A DNA stretch of 64,000 nucleotides from Coprinellus micaceus (Eukaryota > Basidiomycota > Agaricomycetes > Agaricales > Psathyrellaceae): assembly GCA_951394405.1 (NCBI GenBank), contig OX596337.1, positions 4,464,001 through 4,528,000 on the forward strand, in the 5' to 3' direction. Positions 55,255-64,000 of this stretch are shown here, piece after piece (positions within the stretch are counted from its first letter, which is position 1; each line of letters begins with the position of its first letter). A program made the position numbers and the translations under genes. Under the pieces are notes generated by a model. That model was not told the origin of the DNA. It saw nothing but the letters and a program-made list of their open reading frames with translations, and ran no database searches.

Positions 55255-55625
55255 AATGATTAAAACACGGCTTTGCTCGTAGTAGGTGGTGTTAAAGCCC
55301 ACGGGGTTTATGATTGCGAAATTTCATTTTGCCGCAGAGAACAACTGAGTGTACACAGCAATCATTATGGAATGCAATTCAATCATTCCCCGCAGGTGGC
55401 GAGGACTCGGCTTTCAATCATTAAAGGGGCTAATATCATCATTACATATCTGCGAGAACATCTCGGCGGGGCTATTCCGCAATCATTAAGCCCCAGGAAA
55501 TAGTCATTCCCGCAAACTCACACAGCACCAGACAAGCACGAATATAATCATTAAAAGTGCGAAGCAATCATTCTGGCACATGCATAATTCCCGCAATCAT
55601 AACTATTTGGAAAGGTATCATTCCG
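55255..55625. repeat. Cluster of AATCATT boxes upstream of KDZ-1
   Basis: AATCATT at 55370, 55381, 55416, 55481, 55546 and 55566, AATCATA at 55595, inverted copies at 55255 and near 55311, plus several ATTCCCGC(A) words between them. The spacing is irregular. It starts 36 bp upstream of the KDZ-1 start. Confidence 0.75.
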
Positions 55626-55629
55626 AGGC

Positions 55630-57340
55630 GTAGTGCGCACGTGGGAGACCCACGGCGTCAGTACCAATAGGCGCCCAGCAGCGTCAACGTTCTGGCTGGT
55701 TCTGAACCCCACTTTGCGCCCCCTAGCTCATACATACATCAGCAGCCTTGGTATTCTAGTGTCCTCCACAACCACAAAGGGCATTCTACAGGGGATCACT
55801 CGGCCACTGGTGGCAGTCGGTGGTGGGTGTGATCGCCTTATCCGATTTGGCCAGAGCACTCTTCACACCTCCGCCGTGGCCTTCCTGGACCGGTTGTGCA
55901 TTGTTAACCTTTACAAGGTATGACCCCGGCTTCTTCAAAAGAGAATGACAAGGGAATCCAGTGGGACTTGTTAACTGGAACCTGCTCACCGTGTTTCCAG
56001 CAAATGCCGAGATCTCAAAGTGGTGGCCGTACGGACTGCTTGCACGTCACACATCTACATTTTGTGCTGAGTACTTACGCTTTCATTAAAGGTTCTATGT
56101 GCCCTACAACGATACCACGGAAATAAGCAGGCCAGCATGCTGCAGGATGCTCAGCCGTTCATTTGAGGGAAATGCCGATGTATTTAATCTCCGCTGGCGC
56201 ATGTGATGCTGCCACACTGGCGTCGCTCGCTTGATCCACAACCACATTCTCGACGTGTTCAAGGCTGGGATCTGGCGAGAGGATGCTCCATCACCCTGGT
56301 AAGCCCTCCATACCGTTTTCCCTTCATTCCAGGGTCCTTGTCCCTCTGTTCTGCCCCTGTTGTCACTGCAATCGTCGCAAGAGCAGGGACTGCAGCGCTG
56401 CCGAGGTGCAGTGACAGTGGGGCACCCCTACTCCTGCTGGTTTGAACCCCCACTGAAATTTCTCCTGCCTCCGCTTTCATATACAGGTCGAGCCTGCGCT
56501 GTGCGTGATGGCAGTGTTCGAGGCGCGGTGATGTAGGGGCCGCCCATTGGCGCCACATTTCGAACTGTCTCGCGATTCCCCACCACGTCGCTCCCTCCTT
56601 GCTCCGCCTCACCTCGCATTGGTGCCCCTCTCCTCAAACAAACGATATGCACATCCCCTATCCCCGAAGGTGAAGCACTCGTTGCGGGGACCGCATGTAC
56701 CACCTCACTGACCCCAGCACAGAAAACCCCGACGTGTTTGAACCCACTCTGCTTGTTCTTGTTTGTGGCCTTTGTGCACCCCTTGACCGCCTCTGCCTGC
56801 ACCACAGGGACCTCGCTCGCCATCTTTGGCATTCGAACAACGTGATTCACTCGGAATTGTTGTTCCGCAATCGCCATAGCCTGCACCGCCTACTGGATAG
56901 TCATGCCCGCCCTTCATTCCGTATGTTTCCGTTGATTAGCTTTTGTGACCCTTTGTCCCTTTGTGATGGGGCGTGCCAGCACTGCGTCGTCTTCTCGCTC
57001 TATTGATGTATTCTTCACCTCATCGCTCCCCCTGCCCTTGTCCCTCCCTTTTGCCCATACTTCCTATACTCGTCCTTTCTGATTCCATTCCCACCCAATT
57101 TCTCTAATCTTTGGGCAACCCCGTCACTACCGATCCACACTCCCTTCGCTTGGTCTCCTCTTTCAGTCTCCCTTCCACTCTTCGTGTCTCATGTGCACGT
57201 GTATCTATCTATGTGTTGATTCCCTTTCTCCTAGTCCTGTTCATGTTATACCTCCCTTTTCTGAATCCCGACTTCAACTGTCACCCACTGTTCCAAATAA
57301 CAATTATATTTAGATCATTGCGAGAATCTCGATGGTAAGA
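55630..57340. other. Interval between the two KDZ genes, no supported gene
   Basis: A plus-strand frame at 55.79-55.92 kb ends at a consensus donor (LVAVGGGCDRLIRFGQSTLH...NLYK), and a minus-strand frame at 56.43-56.89 kb is long, but neither resembles a known family. 57.0-57.3 kb is pyrimidine-rich on plus, directly downstream of the KDZ-2 stop. Confidence 0.4.
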
Positions 57341-57348
57341 GGGAATGC

Positions 57349-60300
57349 CTAGTCGTTGAAAGGAAGGTCAGCCATGTAGGAAAACTTGAACCCTGAGTCT
57401 GAGTCGCCATCACTGTTGTCGGCGTCGGGCAATTGCTTTTTTGTGACTCCCTTGCCCTTCTTCAGGGGTGGGTAGGTTACCTCTGAGTCCCATTCATCCA
57501 TCCACTTGGTGCTCAGCTCGAGCTCTGTGAGAACTGGTTTCCAAGTGATGAGGGAGCTTTTTGCAAGCTCACGGAAGTATGATGCCTGCTTTGATGCATA
57601 GGCAGCAAGGCCAAGCCGAATGTCATCGGGAATGGACACATTAGCCCCCAATCAACCATCCCACCAAGACCCCTTCCAAAACAGGTACTTGACGGTGCGT
57701 CGCATCTCCTCTTGGAGCAGTTGAACCTCTTCCTTCCACCTAAGAGCCCGCGCCCTTGTTTTTGACCACTCAACCTGCAGGTTGATGTCAATACTCTCCT
57801 CCACCTCGTCTTTGCTCAGGTTGTGAGCGCCCTTCCGCGTGAGCCATATCCAGCTGGGGATGTAGTTCCCATGGCTGTCACCATCGTCCTTTCCCGGCCC
57901 CTTGATGTGATCCTTTGGGATCAGCTCCTTGATGTGATCCTTTGGGATCAGCTCCTTGAGCTCCTCCCGCCATGCTCCCGTTGGGTCAAGTTTCAACAGT
58001 GCCTTGCGAGTGTCGACGTAGCGGTTGGCGGCGCGATTGATTTTTAATTGAAGGCTGTTATAAAGTGTTCGCATCTTGGTGTTGACCGTGTTTCCTTCCC
58101 CTGCCAGGTTGTAACGTTTGAATGTGGTGACGCCAGTAATGACCCGACAAATTCGGCATATTTCACTGATCGCATCATAGGCTTCCGCTTCTCGCAACTT
58201 CGCTTCCACGTTCACAATCCGATTGATTGAGTGCTGGTCCCCAGGAGATAGTGCAGAGGGCATCCAGAGTTTGACGTTCTCAGCCTCAACGTCCTCGGCT
58301 TTCCTCCCACTCTCCTCCACACCGTCCCCAATGTATTCTTGGACATTTGGCATGTACGCGAGTTGGACCTTGCGCCAGATCAGAATTTGCTGATAGAGGG
58401 AGGTGCGTTTCTCCATGATTTCGGCATCCTTCTTGGCATTCACCTTCTTGGGGAGGGCGTCTATCTTCTCCCTTAGCAACCTTCTAGAAGATATGGGTGG
58501 TATGAATGTAGCCAAAGGCATGAATGTAAAATTTGATCTGACTCACTGCTTCTCCTCCATCTCAAGGCCTGTTATCAGGAAAGATAGCATCGACGTCTTG
58601 TGCTCCTGAATTTCTCCAACCTTTCCCCGTGCCTTTTCCTCCACCGCAAGCCGAGCCTGCACTTCCTCAAATGTAGCCGCTGTCAACACAGTCAGCAACA
58701 ATCACAGATATGTTGGAAGTGACACCCACAGTATGTTATCTCCTCGTACGGACAAGGCGCCTTCCTGTCAACCTGCCATACCGCAATCTTCACCTCCCAT
58801 TCCTTTCGGATGTCTTCAGGGTAGTCCAGTGAGAGTTTGGCAAACACTATTGCGTGGGCGCTCTCTGCTGTGACCGCCTTCCTCAGATTCTTGGCAAAGC
58901 GAGATCCTGGGGAGGCGTTAACTCAGCCACCATGAGAACCGGAGAACCTACGGAATAGTGTAATCTTGATGATGTTGAATCCAGCCCATTGGTGGCTCAT
59001 GAGCTCGTGTCGAGCTCCAGGTGACATTTCCTGGATACTGGTTCCGAGAATGTTCGTACTCCACCACGTCTGCTCAACCTCATCACCACACAGCCGACCA
59101 ACCCCCTCAAGGTAGCCCACATGCATTGTGTCTTGGCATTTCTTACCGTGGCCATTAATGTGCCACGATGGTATTGCAGTCTCAATTTTGATGGTTGGTG
59201 ATGGTTTCAGTGCCTCGGGAAGCTGGTCGGCACGGGAATGAAGGTTCACTGACCATTGGCAAGCAATGTCATAGGTGATGACAACACGCAAAAGCGAGAG
59301 AGCCATGAACGCTGAGAAAATGATATAGTCCATGTTGCAGTATCTAGGGTGACGTCAGTTGAGATCTCGGTGGCGGGCACTTAACACACCGTTCTCCCTT
59401 TTGCAGGTCTCCAGCGCCATTTGGTCGGATCAGACAATGCCTTGAACAGATGACAAGTCCTGCGCCTGTCACACCATACCCTGGAGTGTGACGAACAGCT
59501 GCTCTGACGACCGCATCGTGCTCAGACTCGCAGCTATCGATCTAATCAGGGCTGTGGTAAGAAATGCGAGCATCGCCAATTTATGCATGCGGAAATTCCA
59601 TACTTACCTCAGGTTGTGCAACGTAAGGGCCAATGAACCCTTGGTACGCTAACTCCTCCACAAAAGCTCCCCAGCTGGGGGCCAACTCAATATCATCCAG
59701 CCCTCTATCTCTACCCTTCAGCTTGAAGTTCGCATCAATGGCAAGGTACAGGGTGTATAGGAAGCTGAGAGATATCAGTCTCCATTACAGAAAGGTCATA
59801 AACGCGGATGCCTTACGCAAGGGTTGTGGCGGTAGCCCAATCATCGGGCAAGTTCTTGCCTGGATGTGGACATGCGGGGCACTCGACCATCAACTCACCA
59901 GGTTTGGTTGCTGCGATACCCTGGGGATCATGCGCCCGCCCAGCCCTCTTCAGAGAGAGCAGATGACGCCATATGCGGATTGCAAGATTGAGATTGTTCA
60001 GTTGTGACTGTTGTGTTCACAATGATAGCATTGATTAGCTCTATGTGCGGAGCATGGCCATAAATTTACTCACCGGCTGTGGTGTGAGCTTGAGGAGGTC
60101 GGATAGGCGAACTAATGTGTGATAGAAGTCTCAAGAAGGCGTCTTAGCTTGAAGGTTCAGTTCCTGGAACCAATCCAGGAGACCAAACGTGAAGGCTGTT
60201 TGTGTACGCTCAAGCGTAGCCGGAAATAGACGTGATCGCAGAAGTTGAGAAACACGACCAGGTCCAGCAAGGCAACCACAATATCGAATGTGAATATGAC

Positions 60301-61140
60301 AGACCCCTGTCATATGAAATACCTGAAGCTTTGAGATCTCAGAGGGCTTGGCACAGAAGATTCGGCCATCATGGCCAAGCTGGTACGTTAGGCCAAGGTC
60401 TATCGTTCCGCATTTTTCAAAATGTCTTCCCGTCCATCGCTAAAAAGAGAGTTGAAGATCAGTTGTGTGGTTGGCGGCACTTTGATTCGACACGCACAGT
60501 CAATTGATGAAAGGGAAGGTTGCTGTGCATGGTCTTTATGCACTCTAAGCACCGCATAATGGTCCCATCTATGCAATCCATGCAACGATACAGGCCTCCA
60601 CTTGTCCCCACCTTTTTATCGCAGTCACCACACTGTCCCAGGGCATGCTCGGAAATTGGCCCTTCATGTCGGAGGAGCTCGTTGAGGAACTGGTCACGGA
60701 AAGGTACCCAATCCCTGAGCTTCTCCTAATTCGGGTATGTGAGCAGCAAGGCATACCTAGGGCTGACTTGGACTCACCGCAGCCTTGGTTGATCCACGTT
60801 GTCGTTTTTCATCAACCTTTTCATCTTCCCAGTCCGCATTCCCTTCCTGCGCACTCTGTTCGTCCACCACCACTTCATCCTCCTGCCCTTCGATACCAGG
60901 TGCCTCGCTGACCTCCACCACTGGGGCTGATGGTCCTGGGGTAGGTGTGCGTGCCTCTGATGCTTGGAACCTTGTTACTTTATTTCGTTTTCTTCCTTTC
61001 TTAAGCGTTGTAACGATGGCTGTTGCATTACTTGTGGATGCCGCTGTAGCAATGTGGGTCCGGGCTTTGGGCTTTACTCGCCTATCTGCTGAGGAGACAC
61101 TACTATTGGACCGTTTTTTTGAACCACCGGCACCATCCAT
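57349..61140 (-). pseudogene. KDZ transposase with CxC2 cysteine cluster, two in-frame TGA (KDZ-2)
   Basis: Ten exons: 61140-60778, 60725-60498, 60439-60074, 60007-59817, 59764-59608, 59541-59390, 59343-58952, 58906-58730, 58679-58547 and 58483-57349. Introns are 45-66 bp; 3294 nt, an exact multiple of three (1097 codons plus stop). Low-complexity N-terminus with a basic start; CxC2 cluster CGDCDKK, CMDC and CLEC near 150-190; then RWTGRHFEKCG, RYCGCLAG, LKRAGRAHDPQG, CPACPHPGKN, AIDANFKLKG, ICSRHCLIRPN, TYDIACQWS and QEMSPGARH. A coiled, charged C-terminus holds a 27-bp tandem duplication (57901-57954; repeated KELIPKDHI). TGA codons at 60131-60133 (codon 300) and 57652-57654 (codon 997) interrupt otherwise continuous homology. 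It is clearly diverged from KDZ-1 (no Arg in SP-GARH region, different spacers), so not a recent duplicate. Confidence 0.85.
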
Positions 61141-61351
61141 GGTTCAGAATAGAAGTAGTACGAATGGAACTCACAAGACTCGAGCAGTTAAGGAGAGGAA
61201 GGTGATACAATCTAATCGATCGCCATGGGAAAGTCAAGAAAACGAGTTGCAAGGTCTCATACTGCTTCCAGGAACAGAAAGGGTGGGTCGGCAAATACAC
61301 TGGGATTTGGGGATAGAACTACGAACAGGAAGACAAGAATACACAATCTAA

Positions 61352-62421
61352 TTAAACACCCATGGCAGGGGGATGGACAATCTCGCAAAGGCCGTACCTG
61401 GCCTCATCGCCCACAGTACGACCCGTGATCTCGATATCATCGTAAAAATCGTTCCATCGCCTGTAAGCCTCGGCGTAGGAATTGACACGCTTCCATGCCT
61501 TCTGGTTCATGTCAAGCCCACGCACGAGCCTGTGAGCCCAGAAGCTACAGGGAGCATAGTGAGCATCTGTACGACCCGAGCAGGATAAGTTGAACCCACT
61601 AGTCACTGTAGATGCCGGGCGCCCTGCCCCTGATGACGACATAGAAGCGGGTGGACATCAGGTCCAGCGCAGGGGGCTGAGCAACAGGGGCAGGCTGAGT
61701 GGGAGCCACAGAAGGGGGAGCGGGGGAAGGAACTGAAGCCGCAGGAGGAGCAGCGGGAGTCATCGGAATGACAGACACGGTGGAGGCAGGGCCTTGGGCA
61801 GGAGTGGCGGCGTGGGAAGTGACGCCACCTGCGAGGGTGCCCTGAACAAGTGGTCAGCGTTCGACGTCAAGCCGAAGAAGCAATGCAGTCAATTGAACAA
61901 GGGACTTACCACTTCAAGATGCCCCATTTGCTTGTGGATGTCAGTAACAATGTTGAAGAGCTCATCGTAATTGTAGAGGATGGTCTCCTGATATTCCAAC
62001 AAAGCGTGAGTCGTACGTTCGAGTGCTTCATTGGTACGGGCAAGCTGTTCATTCTTGTGGATGAGCCGAGAGTTATCTTGGTGGAGCGCATTGACAGAGT
62101 TGACAAGGCTACGGATGAGGTGCGAGAGCTTGTGGACCTCATCAATAATGTCGGCAAGGTCCCCAAGGCGCTCCGGCTCATGCTCAACAAAGGTAGAGAC
62201 TGGGGAGAGAGCACACCTGCGAGGAGGAGCTGAAGCACTTGCTGAGTCTGGGCATGCGTCAGTCCAAGGCTCAACACCTAACAGGATGAACTTACCATGC
62301 ATAGACAAGTGAGCGAGGTCTATGTATCCACGTGGGGTCAACATGCTGAACAGTGAGAAGAGAAGCTTGCTACATACCGTGTTGAACTTGCGCCGTTGTG
62401 GTGTGCAAGCGAGAGGATGTG
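61352..62421 (-). CDS. Coiled-coil / Pro-rich protein with viroplasmin-like (RNase H1 N-terminal) domain
   Basis: The 5' exons (from about 62421, MSHPLACTPQRRKFNT) are uncertain. The main exon to 61909 is a coiled coil (FVEHEPERLGDL, then heptad-like HKLSHLIRSLVNSVNAL). A 69-77-bp intron leads to a Pro/Ala-rich linker (about 61832-61665). This ends in RFYVVIRGRAPGIY, the typical opening of the caulimovirus-viroplasmin-like / RNase H1 N-terminal fold. A short 40-bp intron (61605-61644 region) keeps frame into FWAHRLVRGLDMNQKAWKRV and SYAEAYRRWNDFY. The domain binds RNA-DNA hybrids in RNase H1; here there is no catalytic RNase H part. Related proteins are common next to mobile elements in agaricomycetes. 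The domain call rests on the RFYVV-R-G-IY and W...KRV.SYAEA pattern. Confidence 0.6.
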
Positions 62422-62449
62422 ACATGCCCACGATCAACAACTCGAAGAC

Positions 62450-62780
62450 AATGGGGGGAATCTTGGAGAGTCATTGCAAAAGCGGAAAATGGTGGGGAAG
62501 ACGAAGGGAAAGTGGGGGAACGAACAAAAGAATGGGGAGTGTCGCACGGTTAAAATGTGACGGTTTGTTTGCTCAAATCCTTTGGATCATACAGGGAGTC
62601 ACGCAGCAAGGACAACGTGAGGCGAATGATAGGAGAATGAATCATTAAATGAGTCTTTGGAACAGCAACAAAATGATCTTGTCTGGGGACGTGAGAAGTT
62701 AGCCAGCAGGAACGAAGAAAACATAGCTCCTCAGGCCATATACATACAATTTGCCATGTTGTACCCCCAGGTCAAGACCC
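62450..62780. other. Divergent intergenic region
   Basis: Lies between the minus-strand viroplasmin-like gene and the plus-strand unknown gene, so it probably holds both promoters. G/A-rich on plus at 62.45-62.55 kb. No motif recognised. Confidence 0.4.
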
Positions 62781-62784
62781 TGCC

Positions 62785-64000
62785 ATGACAAGAAAAGAGT
62801 GGACATGTCGACTCCAGAGGCGCTTCCTCGACAAGTGTGTTGCTGCCATCATTGCCATAAAGCAGGCCAAGTCTCGCCGGGCAAAGGCAACGCTTATGGC
62901 TGACACATTCAAGGCATGGGACAAGAGGTGGCCACACCACCAGCCTACTGAAGAGGAAATCGAAGCAGCTCGTGCTGAGCTTATACCAGCCAAGGGAGGG
63001 AAGCCTGCCCGCATGCGTACCTATGAAGAGGCAAAAGCGAAAGTGTACGCAACAATTTGTGAGGCTAAAGCGAAAGCGTACGCAACAATTTGTGAGGCTA
63101 AATTCAAGGTGGGTTCCTCCCTCCATCACCCATGAGTGACGTTTGACTGGCCGTAACCACAGCAAATTCGAGTCTGGTTCCAGAACCACACCCGCGAGGG
63201 AAGCATCACCCTCAAGCAGCTGGAGGCTGCTGCCAGAATCGTCGTCGTTGACAGCAGCACAAAGGCAACTTGCAGCATTCTCAAGCTCACCCCAAAGCGA
63301 ACTTTACTTCGCTGGCAAGCATTCCTCGCCATTGAGGGCAAGAACATTCGCCCCGAGATTGACGCCGCTTGGGAAAAGCAGCCTGGTAGCGCCGCCGCCA
63401 AGAAGAATAAGTGGCTCGAGTTCCTCTGTGGAGAGGTTACCGAGAGGATGGACAAAGCCTCACCCAAGAAGCTCGAGGAGGTCGAAGAGTACTGCAAGTC
63501 CTGGAATCCCTACTCTCAGAAGGACAAGACCATCAGTGACCGCAACGCACGTTGCCTCGCGTACGCTCTCAGCCATAGTTACCCATACAATAGTCATGCT
63601 AAGATTGTACATTCAGAGCGATCCCGAAGATTGACAGAACCTTGCAGGGCGCGACTGAGGCACTGAGCCAACAGACCGGATGGGCAAGTATGATGGTCGT
63701 TGGCAGTCCTGACCCTGAGACAGAGAACAGGCAGATTAAGGTGGTTTTGTAAGTAATTCTTTCTTTTTTTGATTGTACCCTCTCGAAAACTTACAAACAA
63801 TACTCACCTATATTTAGGTGTATGCAGCCACCTATCACTGGTGGTAAGACGTTTGAAGAATGGCTCGGGGTAGAGAAGTACGAGGCGCTGGTTCAGAGTT
63901 TTGTCGATTACGTTGACAACGTCCTCAGTGGTGAGTCAACAATGCTCCTTGGGATGCTGGACATGCACTCACTTGCCGTACCAGGTGCGGAGGGGCGAAA
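62785..64000 (+). CDS. Uncharacterised agaricomycete protein, 3' end outside window
   Basis: Exons 62785-63108, 63163-63560, 63617-63748, 63818-63930 and 63985-onward; introns 54, 56, 69 and 54 bp, all GT..AG with consistent phases (0, 2, 2, 1). It starts with a basic region (MTRKEWTCRLQRRFLDKCV), then FKAWDKRWPHHQPTEEE, QIRVWFQNHTRE, a Lys/Glu helical part, IDRTLQGATEALSQQTGW and FEEWLGVEKYEALVQSFVDYV. VWFQN recalls a homeodomain third helix, but the helices around it do not fit, so I do not call one. An upstream first exon is possible. A 33-bp tandem duplication ends exon 1 (63031-63096). Proteins of this layout occur in many basidiomycete genomes with no known function. Confidence 0.62.

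Noticed and set aside
60125..60140. An intron that would remove the first KDZ-2 TGA
   Set aside because: The only plausible 59-bp GT..AG choice puts the conserved LVRLSDLL block out of frame.
63163..63200. Homeodomain from VWFQN
   Set aside because: Only this short string matches; preceding helices and spacing do not fit.

Overview
The window looks like nuclear DNA of a basidiomycete fungus, most likely an agaricomycete. Introns are short (about 45-110 bp) with GT..AG ends. The gene families are typical of that group: KDZ transposases with a CxC2-type cysteine cluster, a viroplasmin-like domain protein, an F-box-like/LRR protein and an H-type lectin. Nothing bacterial is present. I rebuilt most spliced models by hand, checking intron phase and frame, so exon borders are predictions.

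Region by region. 1-8 kb holds small minus-strand genes or gene fragments: a partial H-type lectin, an unknown 175-aa gene, a C2H2-like zinc-finger gene and weaker candidates. 8.1-10 kb has a clear plus-strand two-exon F-box-like/LRR gene. 10-28.7 kb is made of duplicated and diverged segments. It carries three paralogous three-exon minus-strand genes (14.8-15.7, 19.1-20.0 and 26.4-27.3 kb), each behind a conserved promoter block of about 170 bp. It also holds a degenerate tandem repeat of about 200 bp (22.4-23.7 kb) and an inverted-repeat pair (25.0 and 26.4 kb). 28.7-47.8 kb is a tandem array of three full-length Ty1/copia retrotransposons of 6208 bp, all on the minus strand, with intact polyproteins. 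47.8-51 kb is non-coding and rich in repeats: three tandem hairpins, then an array of a conserved 14-mer. 51.5-61.1 kb has two tandem minus-strand KDZ transposase genes, full length in exon structure but carrying one and two in-frame TGA codons. 61.3-64 kb has a viroplasmin-like coiled-coil gene (minus) and the start of an uncharacterised four-plus-exon gene (plus).

How the parts relate. The copia array records a clear history. Two copies inserted 253 bp apart with their own 5-bp target duplications (CCTAT and CATAC). The middle copy is a mosaic of the two, with mismatched flanks, as expected from unequal crossing-over; the switch maps to about 255 bp. The first copy landed in a duplicated segment whose uninterrupted relative is still present near 21.9 kb. 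The most unusual unexplained items are the three-gene family with its promoter block, the 48-bp-spaced 14-mer array, and the AATCATT cluster upstream of the first KDZ gene.
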